A stretch of 64,000 nt of DNA from Myroides phaeus (GTDB lineage Bacteria; Bacteroidota; Bacteroidia; Flavobacteriales; Flavobacteriaceae), in NCBI RefSeq assembly GCF_900099675.1, contig NZ_FNDQ01000011.1:42581-106580 (forward strand). The letters run 5' to 3'. A program made the position numbers and the translations under genes. Of this stretch, positions 52,537-60,886 are shown piece by piece. Position 1 is the first letter of the stretch. Every line of letters starts with the position of its first letter. The notes beneath the pieces were generated by a model. It was not told the DNA's origin. It worked only from the letters and a program-made list of their open reading frames with translations, and made no database searches.

Positions 52537-52581
52537 AAGTCAAAAATGTTTCACTAAATGTAATCATTTGTCTTGGGAATT

Positions 52582-52629
52582 AATCAAAAAAAAAGACTTT
52601 CTTTAAAACAAGGAAAATCTTTTTTGATT
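52582..52629 (-). terminator. Terminator of the CI-like regulator gene
   Basis: Imperfect stem AATCAAAAAA.../...TTTTTTGATT, with T-rich sequence on the minus strand. Confidence 0.55.
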
Positions 52630-52644
52630 AAAATTAAAATTTTA

Positions 52645-53277
52645 TTAACTCATATTTTTATTATTACCGATAAATGCCCCACGAACGTAAAATACTTCTT
52701 TTACCTGATTCTCTGGTACAATCAAATTCTCGTAATTTTCATTATCACTTATAAAAAACAATTCATTTGTATCAGTCTTGCGTTTAAACCTATAACAAAC
52801 AATTCCTTTATCTTTTAAAACTAATACATATACATTCCAAGGTTTTAAGTCTTGTAAACTAATTTTCTCACTTAAAACATAAGAAGTTACTTTAATTGTA
52901 GGATACATATTCTCACTTGATATCTGAAATGCTGTATCAATTTCTTCTTCTGTTGGAAATATGAATGTAGGACAAACAGCTAATGCTTTTTTCGCATCTA
53001 AACAGTATTCAAAATGGTGTTCAACAGATATCATTTTAACCTTTCTCTTACTAAGATTAAAACCATTAATATCTTCCGATCCTTCTAAAAAAAGAGTATT
53101 CAAGTCAATCTTATTCATTTCACATAAAGTGATAATCTTTTCAAAATGCAGAGATTCTCGTGACTTCCACGATGACACTGTATTTGGTTTAACATCTAAT
53201 AACTTAGCTAATTGGAAATCTGTTTTTATTTCTAATAATTCCTTTAATTTTTTAATAACCTCAATACTACTTTTCAT
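52645..53277 (-). CDS. CI-like repressor (XRE helix-turn-helix plus S24-like domain)
   Basis: 210 residues. The N-terminal Bac_CI_repr helix-turn-helix (FQLAKLLDVKPNTVSSWKSRESLHFEKIITLCEMNKIDLNTLFLEG, about 20-68) is followed by a C-terminal S24/LexA-like domain with SENMYPTIKVTSYVL (near 142, the place of the catalytic Ser region) and a beta-rich tail. Resembles phage-derived regulators. No phage genes are beside it, so it may be a domesticated regulator; the degenerate IS lies 270 bases upstream. Confidence 0.8.
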   Translation of the reverse strand: MKSSIEVIKKLKELLEIKTDFQLAKLLDVKPNTVSSWKSRESLHFEKIITLCEMNKIDLNTLFLEGSEDINGFNLSKRKVKMISVEHHFEYCLDAKKALAVCPTFIFPTEEEIDTAFQISSENMYPTIKVTSYVLSEKISLQDLKPWNVYVLVLKDKGIVCYRFKRKTDTNELFFISDNENYENLIVPENQVKEVFYVRGAFIGNNKNMS

Positions 53278-53597
53278 AATCCTTTTTATTAATATCTCAA
53301 TAACCAGGCATCAATACCACCATTGTATACAGTTTAGTAAGGTGTAAAGCTTAATTATTGAAACAATCCTATTTTTCCTTTTAAAAGTAATTTATAGCAA
53401 AACTGTCTTTTCTTAAACAAGATAGCTTTTATAAATTAATTTTAACAAATATAAGGAATTTATAATCATATTTTTAATAAAAAAATATGATTTGAAACAA
53501 AAATCACACAAAAAAGAACAAACATATTTAAATTTTAAAATAAAAAAAGGATTATAGTCTTGCCCCAAAAAGCTAGACACTTTTTGGAGCATTTTTT

Positions 53598-54077
53598 ATG
53601 AGTAGAAAACAGAAATACAATTTTGAATTTAAGTTACGTATAGTAACTATTATTTTGGAAGGTAAAGACAGTATGAGGGGACTTTCTCGATCAGAAAAAA
53701 TCAGTGAGTTTAACCTTTATTTTTGGCTTAAACTATATGAAGTTTATGGAGAACAAGGATTACATGGAATCTCCAAAAACAAATTCACTATAGAAGAAAA
53801 AATTCATATTATTCAGGAACATCAAAATAGTGATTTATCTTTGACAGATACCTGTGTTAGATATAGAATCTTAAATCCTTCTGTCTTATTCCAATGGATA
53901 AGAAAATTTAAAAGCAAAGGATTTAAAGGTTTAGAAGACAATCGGGGTGTACATTTAAAGAAAAAAAAAACAATTACCTCAATGACAAAGAAAAGCGCTA
54001 TTCCTGGAATCAAAAGTTCAATGACGGATATAGACGTATTACATTATCTCTTAGAAAAGAGTTACGAATACCTGTAA
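53598..54077 (+). CDS. IS3-family transposase OrfA
   Basis: 159 residues in frame. Two helix-turn-helix units: KYNFEFKLRIVTIILEGKDSMRGLSR and FTIEEKIHIIQEHQNSDLSLTDTCVRYRI...LFQWIRKFKSKGFKGLEDNRG, as in IS150-type OrfA. The real product probably ends or shifts near the run of ten A at 53961-53970, a typical frameshift site into orfB; the last 35 residues overlap orfB and are not meaningful. Confidence 0.8.
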   Translation: MSRKQKYNFEFKLRIVTIILEGKDSMRGLSRSEKISEFNLYFWLKLYEVYGEQGLHGISKNKFTIEEKIHIIQEHQNSDLSLTDTCVRYRILNPSVLFQWIRKFKSKGFKGLEDNRGVHLKKKKTITSMTKKSAIPGIKSSMTDIDVLHYLLEKSYEYL

Positions 54078-54501
54078 ACTTTAAAACTATCGCTGAGATA
54101 ATGGAGGAATTAAATCTTAAAAGTATAATTCGAGCTAAGAAATACAAATCTTTTAAAGGAGATGTTGGTAAAGCAGCAGAGAATATACTTCAACAAAATT
54201 TTAAAGCTACAGAGCCTCATAAAAAGTGGGCTACTAATGTAATAGAATTCAATGTAAAACTATGTCTAAAAAAGGAAACTGTCTGGATAATGCTATAATC
54301 GAAAATTTCTTTGGAGTTTTGAAGTCAATGTTATTTTATTTAAAAAAATATAATTCTATATTGGATTTAACCAATGAAATAAAAGAGTATATCAAATATT
54401 ATAATAACGAGCGACTTCGCATTAATTTAAATGGAATGAGCTTGGTAGAATATCGAGCTCATTATATTAAAAAGATTGCATACCTCCGTACAACTTTTTA
54501 G
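53971..54501 (+). pseudogene. IS3-family transposase OrfB, degenerate
   Basis: From 53971 the orfB frame reads NYLNDKEKRYSWNQKFNDGYRRIT and on to HKKWATNVIEF, the first part of the DDE core, where the usual Asp of WxTDVTEF is Asn. It then breaks; the C-terminal part resumes in another frame as MSKKGNCLDNAIIENFFGVLKS...NERLRINLNGMSLVEYRAHYIKKIA. The segment with the second catalytic Asp is missing (about 80 codons by comparison with the family). The original TAA stop is mutated to TAC. It cannot encode an active transposase. Confidence 0.85.
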
Positions 54502-54528
54502 GGCTAGTCTATTAGCGCCTTTTTTATT

Positions 54529-54828
54529 TTAAATTCCTTGTAAAACTTCTCGTAATATTTTCTGTGGAGAAGGTAAACCTCCTTCTCTCCATATAATGTC
54601 TCCTTCAGCATTTAGCAAAACGAGTGTTGGTACTGAACGAATAAAAAACTCTTCTACCAACTCCCTATTGAGATCAATGTTTACTTTTTCAACCTCAACA
54701 TTTAAATTTAGTATTTCAGGCTCTAATTTCACCATTGTATCTTTAAGTATTCTACAGGGACCACACCAATCTGCATAAAACTGTAATAATACTGGTTTCT
54801 TTAAACTATTTAGTTCTTCTACTGTCAT
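54529..54828 (-). CDS. trxA: Thioredoxin
   Basis: 99 residues with the active site WCGPC (Cys22 and Cys25) and the cis-Pro in SVPTLVL (near 75). No signal peptide, so cytoplasmic. Thioredoxin fold complete with length near the E. coli size (108). The IS inserted just downstream of its stop codon. It precedes (on the same strand) nothing obviously linked; the next upstream gene is a secreted unknown. Confidence 0.93.
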   Translation of the reverse strand: MTVEELNSLKKPVLLQFYADWCGPCRILKDTMVKLEPEILNLNVEVEKVNIDLNRELVEEFFIRSVPTLVLLNAEGDIIWREGGLPSPQKILREVLQGI

Positions 54829-54873
54829 ATTCTCAAAAATTACTTTAAAAATAAGCTTTCTTATTTCACAATT

Positions 54874-55425
54874 TTACCAAGGTATTTTATTCGATTCTAT
54901 AGGAGTAGTTAGGTCAAAAACAACCTTAAAAGCGCCTTCACTATCAACGCGCTTTAAATTATAGCTAAATTCTGTATCTGAAAGTGTTACCCACCATACA
55001 TTACCAGCAATGCTCGGAATTAAATTAGCAGTATATTGGTCAGCAGGAAAAAACTGTGTATCAACTAATCCGTGATTTGTAGCTGTTCCTCCATACATAG
55101 TGACCTCATCAGGCATTCCATTCGCTTTTCTATGATCATGCTTTAATTCTAAACCATCGTCTTTTAAAGTAAAAACCCACGTACGAGATAAATCATCCCC
55201 AACAAAAAAAGGCACTTTAATTAATCCCTCCTCACATAACATCACAGTCATTATCAATTCTTTATCTTTAAAATCTTTCGGAATTGGATTACTTATTATT
55301 TGTCCTTTATACGACTTCCCACAGTGATTAGCTAAATTCTTTAAAAACACTTCAGAATAAATTGATTGTGCTTGGCTCAATATACTAACAAAAAAAAACA
55401 GTGTTAAACAAACTACTCTATGCAT
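54874..55425 (-). CDS. Secreted protein of unknown function
   Basis: 183 residues with signal peptide (ending LSQAQS). Beta-rich body with NPIPKDFKDKELIMTVMLCEEGLIKVPFFVGDDLSRTWVFTLKDDGLELKHDHRKANG. This looks like a lipocalin-like or secreted-enzyme-type fold found in several Gram-negatives, but I do not recognise a named family. It is upstream of thioredoxin on the same strand with a 45-base gap, possibly co-transcribed. Confidence 0.7.
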   Translation of the reverse strand: MHRVVCLTLFFFVSILSQAQSIYSEVFLKNLANHCGKSYKGQIISNPIPKDFKDKELIMTVMLCEEGLIKVPFFVGDDLSRTWVFTLKDDGLELKHDHRKANGMPDEVTMYGGTATNHGLVDTQFFPADQYTANLIPSIAGNVWWVTLSDTEFSYNLKRVDSEGAFKVVFDLTTPIESNKIPW

Positions 55426-55480
55426 ATCTATTGATTTTAAATTTAAGCTAACATACTTGAAAAAAAGTAATTAAAAAGCT

Positions 55481-55744
55481 TTAAGCACTAATATATTTCT
55501 CAAATATCTTATTCGCTTTCTTTTTAGTTACTTCTTTCTTATACTTATCGTGAGCTGATAAATATACCACAGGAGCACTTTTACACATCCCCTGGCATTT
55601 CATCTTACAAATGCTGTAATTATCACTCATACCATTTTCCTCCAATAACTCTTTGAAGCAACTTTTTGCTTCATCATTATATCTACAACATTTTTTTCCG
55701 TCACAAACGAAGATTGTTCTCTCTCCTTTCTTAACTTTACTCAT
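55481..55744 (-). CDS. Thioredoxin-like [2Fe-2S] ferredoxin
   Basis: 87 residues. Cysteines 14, 19, 20, 29, 46, 50 and 54 include the C-x(4)-C and C-x(3)-C spacing of the thioredoxin-like 2Fe-2S ferredoxin family ((2Fe-2S) ferredoxin domain-containing protein). Opens ERTIFVCDGKKCC and contains CKMKCQGMC. It is probably a cytoplasmic electron carrier; partner unknown. A -7 box TATATTTG is at 55762-55769. Confidence 0.85.
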   Translation of the reverse strand: MSKVKKGERTIFVCDGKKCCRYNDEAKSCFKELLEENGMSDNYSICKMKCQGMCKSAPVVYLSAHDKYKKEVTKKKANKIFEKYISA

Positions 55745-55761
55745 CGTATTAGAATTTGATA

Positions 55762-55769
55762 CAAATATA
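55762..55769 (-). promoter_or_regulatory. -7 box of the ferredoxin-like gene
   Basis: TATATTTG on the minus strand matches TAnnTTTG, 17 bases before the ATG at 55744. Confidence 0.55.
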
Positions 55770-55817
55770 TCTATTTTTATCTATTCTAATTAAAAGTTTA
55801 GTGAAATTATACTCCTT

Positions 55818-56888
55818 ATGAAATTGCGTTATTGGTTACTTTGTTTAGGCTTATTCCTTATTGGTTTTAAAAGCATTACGTTATCCCCATATACTATAGA
55901 ATCTTATTACACAAACGGATTTTATAAATATTATAGTACTATGTGGGACTCTATAACGCATTGGATACCTTTTTCTATTGGCGATATACTCTACCTCATC
56001 GCAATTCTTCAAATTATAAAGAGTCTTATAATCGTATTTAGACGTAAGAAAGAATGGAAAATAAGGGTAAAAACAATTGCAGTTGGAACTATTAAATTCT
56101 CTATTGGATTTTACATTCTGTTTACATTAGGGTGGGGATTAAACAATTTCAGACCTTCTTTGCATTCGCAACTTAAAATAGCACAAGGATATGACAACGT
56201 AGAGCTTATAACGCTTACTAAACGCATTATTAAAGAAACAAACACAATTCAGTTGTCTTTGACAAATGACAGTCTTAAAGCAGTTAATAACCCGTTTGCA
56301 ACAGAAGAGATACTGGGAGATGCAAAAATTGGCTTAAAACAGATTACATCAACTTTCCACTTTGACAATATTCCTTCTTCTATCAAGAAGTCACTATTTA
56401 GTATCCCCCTTACATATATGGGGTTTTCAGGATACATCAATCCGTTTACTAATGAGGCTCAAGTAAATTATTTAATACCCAAAACAACAATGATTGTTAC
56501 AGCTTCTCACGAAGTTTCTCATCAATTGGGATATGCAAAAGAAAGTGATGCTAATTTTGTTGGGTTTATGGCAGCATACCATCACCCGAATGAAGTGTAT
56601 AGATATGGGGCAAATATCTTTGCTTTGAGATACTGCCTATCTAATATTGCAAAAAATGAACCAGATGAACTTGAAGAACTCCTTAGTATGCTCAATACAG
56701 GTGTAATGGAAAATATAAACGAGAATACTATATTTTGGAATTCTTACAAGAATATCACTGATTCATTTTTTAAACTTTTTTACAGTAACTTTTTAAAAAT
56801 AAACAACCAAAAAGAGGGTATTCATTCTTATAATAAGTTTGTTGACTTATTAATTAATTACGATAAAATATATGTTTTATATGAGTAG
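55818..56888 (+). CDS. DUF3810 membrane protein, putative zinc peptidase
   Basis: 356 residues. About three N-terminal membrane helices (ending near residue 112), then an extracytoplasmic domain with ASHEVSHQLGYAKESDANFVG near residue 225, an HExxH zinc motif with a downstream acidic residue. This fits DUF3810, a Bacteroidota family presumed to be metallopeptidases. Its stop is one base from the stop of the converging NDH-2 gene. Confidence 0.85.
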   Translation: MKLRYWLLCLGLFLIGFKSITLSPYTIESYYTNGFYKYYSTMWDSITHWIPFSIGDILYLIAILQIIKSLIIVFRRKKEWKIRVKTIAVGTIKFSIGFYILFTLGWGLNNFRPSLHSQLKIAQGYDNVELITLTKRIIKETNTIQLSLTNDSLKAVNNPFATEEILGDAKIGLKQITSTFHFDNIPSSIKKSLFSIPLTYMGFSGYINPFTNEAQVNYLIPKTTMIVTASHEVSHQLGYAKESDANFVGFMAAYHHPNEVYRYGANIFALRYCLSNIAKNEPDELEELLSMLNTGVMENINENTIFWNSYKNITDSFFKLFYSNFLKINNQKEGIHSYNKFVDLLINYDKIYVLYE

Positions 56889-58196
56889 TTAATCTTCATT
56901 ATGATCTTTGAAGCTCTCCTCTGTTTTACGTTTAAATGGTCTAACGATTAAACGCGCTTGTCTGTCAAACATTAAATAGTTATATAACCAGTTCCAGAAA
57001 ACAACTAATTTGTTTCTAAATCCAATTAATGACATTAGGTGAACAAACATCCATACAAACCAAGCGAAAAATCCACTAAACTTAAACTTAGGTAAATCTA
57101 CAACTGCCTTGTTTCGTCCGATTGTAGCCATTGATCCTTTATCATTGTAAACGAAAGCTTTCAATGGTTTACCATCTCTAAGGTTACTTAAGTTGTTTGC
57201 TAATAATTGCCCTTGCTGAATTGCTGGTTGTGCCATCATTGGGTGACCCATTGGCGTTTTTTCTGTCATCATTGTTGCAACGTCACCAATAGCAAAAATA
57301 TCAGTAAAACCTTCTACTTGGTTATACTCATTTACTTTAATTCTGTTACCTCTTTGAATTACAGTAGAGTCAAATCCATCTACCACAGCTCCCATAACTC
57401 CTGCCGTCCAAATTACAGTTTCAGCTGTAAATGTCTTACCAGATTTAGTAGTTACAACTTTTCCATCGTAGTCTGTTACAATCTCGTTTAACCAAACATT
57501 TACTCCTAATTTCTCTAAAAACTCTTGTGCTTTTTTAGAAGAATTATCAGACATTGCGTCTAACACCTTACCTGCTCCTTGGATAACGTTGATTTCCATT
57601 TTACTTAAATCTAAGTCTGGATAATCTTTAGGCAATACTTGCTTTTTCATTTCAGCTAAAGCTCCTGCTAACTCTACTCCTGTAGGTCCAGCTCCAACAA
57701 TAACGAAGTTCATCAATGCACGTTGCTCTGTATCTTCTGTAGTCAATAATGCAGACTCAAAGTTTTCTAATACTAAACTACGAATGTTTAACGACTGAGG
57801 AATTGTCTTCATCGCCATACTATTCGTCTTAATTGCTTCGTTTCCAAAGAAGTTTGTTTTAGACCCTGTAGCAATTACAACATAGTCATAGAAAATAGTA
57901 CCAATATCAGCTACTACTTTTTTATTGACTGTATCAATACGTTGCACATTCGCTAAACGAAAGTATATCTCTTCAAAACCTTGTACTACTTTACGAATTG
58001 GGTACGCAATAGACCCAGACTCTAACCCTCCTGTTGCTACTTGGTATAACAATGGTTGGAAAGTATGGTAGTTGTGCTTATCTAACAACACAACTTGGAA
58101 GTTTTTATTCTTAAGCTTTTTTGCTAAAGCTAACCCTCCAAATCCTCCACCGATGATAACAACACGTGGACGATTAGAAGTAGGAATATTCATCAT
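56889..58196 (-). CDS. ndh: Type II NADH dehydrogenase (NDH-2)
   Basis: About 435 residues. FAD-binding VVIIGGGFGGLALAKKL near residue 11, second dinucleotide motif FVIVGAGPTGVELAGALAE near 160, and FAIGDVA near 295. The C-terminal amphipathic region (FFAWFVWMFVHLMSLIGFRNKLVVFWNWLYNYLMFDRQAR) anchors it to the membrane. It feeds NADH electrons to menaquinone. Start set at the ATG pair at 58196; the longer frame begins with TTG at 58202. -7 box TAAATTTG at 58217-58224. Confidence 0.93.
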   Translation of the reverse strand: MMNIPTSNRPRVVIIGGGFGGLALAKKLKNKNFQVVLLDKHNYHTFQPLLYQVATGGLESGSIAYPIRKVVQGFEEIYFRLANVQRIDTVNKKVVADIGTIFYDYVVIATGSKTNFFGNEAIKTNSMAMKTIPQSLNIRSLVLENFESALLTTEDTEQRALMNFVIVGAGPTGVELAGALAEMKKQVLPKDYPDLDLSKMEINVIQGAGKVLDAMSDNSSKKAQEFLEKLGVNVWLNEIVTDYDGKVVTTKSGKTFTAETVIWTAGVMGAVVDGFDSTVIQRGNRIKVNEYNQVEGFTDIFAIGDVATMMTEKTPMGHPMMAQPAIQQGQLLANNLSNLRDGKPLKAFVYNDKGSMATIGRNKAVVDLPKFKFSGFFAWFVWMFVHLMSLIGFRNKLVVFWNWLYNYLMFDRQARLIVRPFKRKTEESFKDHNED

Positions 58197-58216
58197 AATC
58201 AATCGAATTTACTCTA

Positions 58217-58224
58217 CAAATTTA
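58217..58224 (-). promoter_or_regulatory. -7 box of the NDH-2 gene
   Basis: TAAATTTG on the minus strand matches TAnnTTTG, 21 bases before the ATG at 58196. Confidence 0.6.
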
Positions 58225-58465
58225 CAACATATTATTGTTATTCGCATTTTTCACATTCGTTCTGACCCTGCTTAGAGCCTTGTGATAATTGACACAAAGC
58301 AAATAATATTGTCCTTTTTTATCATTTTGACAATTTGAATTAATCAAATTATAGAATTTTTACTTCTAATGCTAAAAAACAAGCTATTCTGTTTTTTTTA
58401 CAATTTTTGTTATTTTTCTGTTACAACCGTCACATCACTAAGATTTAACGGAAAAAACATATAAA

Positions 58466-58502
58466 AAAAAAGATAAGTCATTATAAACAACTTATCTTTC
58501 TC
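58466..58502 (-). terminator. Terminator of the LysM-DUF3820 operon
   Basis: AAAGATAAGT/ACTTATCTTT stem, with a T-run on the minus strand, after the DUF3820 gene. The gene-free stretch 58225-58465 beside it shows nothing else. Confidence 0.75.
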
Positions 58503-58521
58503 TTTTTATACTAATAACATT

Positions 58522-58746
58522 TTACTTAAAGTTATTGCGAATATTTCTTATCATTGGTTCTAATCCGTTTAATTTCAACTCATAAACCAAAGCTAACTGC
58601 TCTCCCAACTTTCCTTTTGGAAATCCTTTGTTGTGATACCAAACCACATAATACTCCGGTAAATCTATTAAATACTTTCCTTCGTATTTTCCAAAGGGCA
58701 TTTTTGCGTGAGCTAACTCTATTAAATACTTTTGATCACCAAGCAT
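58522..58746 (-). CDS. DUF3820 family protein
   Basis: 74 residues with the family core AKMPFGKYEGKYLIDLPEYYVVWYHNKGFPKGKLGEQLALVYE. No assigned function to my knowledge; related domains occur with exonuclease or nucleic-acid proteins. Its ATG follows the stop of the LysM gene by a single base (TAATATG), so translation is coupled. Confidence 0.88.
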   Translation of the reverse strand: MLGDQKYLIELAHAKMPFGKYEGKYLIDLPEYYVVWYHNKGFPKGKLGEQLALVYELKLNGLEPMIRNIRNNFK

Positions 58747-58747
58747 A

Positions 58748-60814
58748 TTACAATACTTTCACTGTTAGATCATCACTATACTGCATTAAGTAAACACCTG
58801 TATTTCTAATTGTTCCTTCAGGATTTCTACTATAGATAAAGCGATTTTCTACTTCTTGTGTTTTTTGTCCTGCTGTTTTTAAGAAACCATCTTTTTGGAA
58901 CATTCTCAAAATAACATCTAAAGTAACGTCATACCCTCGTGTAGCAAATCTATTAGGGTGCACATTATATTTATCCTTATACTCTTTAGCAAATTCTGAT
59001 TCCATTTTAGACTCTTCACTATCTCTTGTAACAGAAGGGAAAGTGTATTTTAAATCTACTAATGTTTGTATTTTAATTTCACTGTAATCAAATATATCAT
59101 TCTTATCAAACGACGCTACTTGAATATTGAAATCGCGTACTTTGTTTTTTAATTTATCCGTTAATAATAAAGCTGACGCAATACTATTAGAATCTAATAT
59201 AAATACATTATTTTGACCTGAGACTAATGTTTTATCAATATCCTTAATCAAAGTTGTACTAATTACTTTTACATTAGGATAATGTCTTTGCATAAACTGC
59301 TTTGTCGATGTTTTTTTATCATCTACAACCACAGTTATCTTAGCGCCACTTCTTATAAAATGATCTAATAACTGACTTTTCAATACATCACTATAAGGCA
59401 TTGTTTGCACTAAGCGATTAGACGGTGTCGCTTTTTCATTTGACAAAGGAGAGATTAAAACCACTTTATCATTCGGCAACACTTTTACAGCCTCATCAAC
59501 ATTCGCTTTAAAGAAAGGTCCTATAATTACATCTGTATCGTCAAAGTTCTCTGTGTTAAATATATTCTTTACAGAAGAACTATTCTTTGTTTCATTAGAA
59601 TCATACACATTAACAGTTAATGGTAAACCTAAATTCTTAGCATAGTCAATTGCCATTAAAGCACCTGTATAGAAATCCAGTGTTAGGTTTAAGAAACCAT
59701 CCGACTGTAATCGTGTATCTATATCCATACCCGCTTTATTGGCATTAAAAGGCAACAATAAAGCTATTTCTTTTCTATTTGAACGAACCACAGAAGTTGA
59801 AAAATCAACATATCCACCAGTACTAACACTTGCTTGTGGAATATCAAAATCTACCTTTGACTCTTCCTTTTTAACAGCAGGAGCCCCATCAGTAGGAATA
59901 ATCAATTCCATTCCACTGCGCAATCCTTGATTTAACTCTGGGTTTTGTTTAACTAAATCAGTAATAGAAACACCATATTGTTTGCTAATACTATATAATG
60001 TCTGTTTAGGTTCTACCGTAATTGTTGTTGTATTACTTGGCGCAGGCTTAGCTTTACCAGCAGTAAGCTCTACAACCTTTTCACCTGCTTTATATCCATA
60101 AGCAGGAACCTTTATCTTTTGACCACTCTTTAAACCGTCTTTCAATTCTGGATTTAACTCCAATAATCGTTGCACAGTAGTATTATTAATCACCGCCAAA
60201 CTATACAAAGTAGCTTGTGGCTCTACGTCAATTGTCTTAAAATAGATATTATTAATATCTTTAATAGTATCAGCCGCAGACGACGGTAACTTAGCAGGAA
60301 TGCGTTTTGGTTGTTGATTTGACACAACTACCTCTTTACTTTCAAAAATTTGTTTTTTAGAAGTATCCGCAGCTGCAATATAAATTGTACTTCCTGATTT
60401 TAAACCACCATCTTTTAAAGATGGGTTCCAACTGTATAAATCAGTAACTGACACGCCGTATTTTTTACTAATACTATAAAGCGTTTCTTTAGGTTGAACC
60501 ATATGCGTATCTGCAGAAGCAGAAGACACAGCTTGTTTAACCGTTTCTTTTTTCAGTGGATTTGAACTCTTATTATTCTCCTTTTCTAAAAATTCTTTGG
60601 TGGGGATTAATAAAAAGCTATTCTCATTTATACCACTCTTAGCATCTGGATTATATTTCAAGATTTCAGACACAGGAATCTGATTCTCTCTTGCAATTTT
60701 ACTAACAGTATCTCCCTTATTCACTCTGTATTGAACAAAAGACCCCTGTTGACCAAAAGATGCAGTAGTAGTAAAAACAAACGCCGCTAAGGCTATAAAT
60801 AATTTCTTTTTCAT
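58748..60814 (-). CDS. LysM-repeat protein with PBP1-like C-terminal domain
   Basis: 688 residues: signal peptide (ending TASFGQ), about four LysM domains (near 30-73, 103-147, 194-233 and 268-308, with motifs such as VNKGDTVSKIARENQIPVSEILKYNP), then a periplasmic-binding-protein type I domain (about 350-685, KEIALLLPFNANKAG). It likely binds peptidoglycan and possibly a ligand, in the envelope. This fusion is typical of Bacteroidota. A -7 box TAACTTTG lies in the loop of the guaA terminator just upstream. Confidence 0.88.
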   Translation of the reverse strand: MKKKLFIALAAFVFTTTASFGQQGSFVQYRVNKGDTVSKIARENQIPVSEILKYNPDAKSGINENSFLLIPTKEFLEKENNKSSNPLKKETVKQAVSSASADTHMVQPKETLYSISKKYGVSVTDLYSWNPSLKDGGLKSGSTIYIAAADTSKKQIFESKEVVVSNQQPKRIPAKLPSSAADTIKDINNIYFKTIDVEPQATLYSLAVINNTTVQRLLELNPELKDGLKSGQKIKVPAYGYKAGEKVVELTAGKAKPAPSNTTTITVEPKQTLYSISKQYGVSITDLVKQNPELNQGLRSGMELIIPTDGAPAVKKEESKVDFDIPQASVSTGGYVDFSTSVVRSNRKEIALLLPFNANKAGMDIDTRLQSDGFLNLTLDFYTGALMAIDYAKNLGLPLTVNVYDSNETKNSSSVKNIFNTENFDDTDVIIGPFFKANVDEAVKVLPNDKVVLISPLSNEKATPSNRLVQTMPYSDVLKSQLLDHFIRSGAKITVVVDDKKTSTKQFMQRHYPNVKVISTTLIKDIDKTLVSGQNNVFILDSNSIASALLLTDKLKNKVRDFNIQVASFDKNDIFDYSEIKIQTLVDLKYTFPSVTRDSEESKMESEFAKEYKDKYNVHPNRFATRGYDVTLDVILRMFQKDGFLKTAGQKTQEVENRFIYSRNPEGTIRNTGVYLMQYSDDLTVKVL

Positions 60815-60840
60815 GTAGCAATATGAATTTATAAAAAACG

Positions 60841-60873
60841 ATAAGTCGCTGCAACAAAGTTACAGCGACTTAT
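60841..60873 (-). terminator. guaA terminator hairpin carrying a promoter box in its loop
   Basis: Stem ATAAGTCGCTG/CAGCGACTTAT (60841-60851 with 60863-60873), followed on the minus strand by CGTTTTTT. The loop contains TAACTTTG (60855-60862, minus strand), a TAnnTTTG match placed correctly for the LysM gene. Confidence 0.65.
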
Positions 60874-60886
60874 TCAAATATTTAAA

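Larger units (their letters stand above)
53555..54511 (+). mobile_element. Internally deleted IS3-family (IS150-like) insertion sequence
   Basis: About 957 bp. The ends are imperfect inverted repeats (left TAGTCTTGCCCCAAAAAG, right, inverted, TAGACTAGCCCTAAAAAG). Both sides carry a 3-bp direct repeat TTA (53552-53554 and 54512-54514), the expected target duplication. It holds an intact orfA and a broken orfB. Shorter than the usual 1.2-1.4 kb because orfB lost an internal piece. Relatives are at 8555-8695 and 63906-64000. Confidence 0.85.

Noticed and set aside
52645..53277. Prophage region around the CI-like repressor
   Set aside because: No integrase, capsid, portal or other phage genes are nearby; a lone regulator is not a prophage.
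54262..54501. Separate 79-residue gene MSKKGNCLDNA
   Set aside because: It is the C-terminal piece of the broken IS transposase, not an independent gene.
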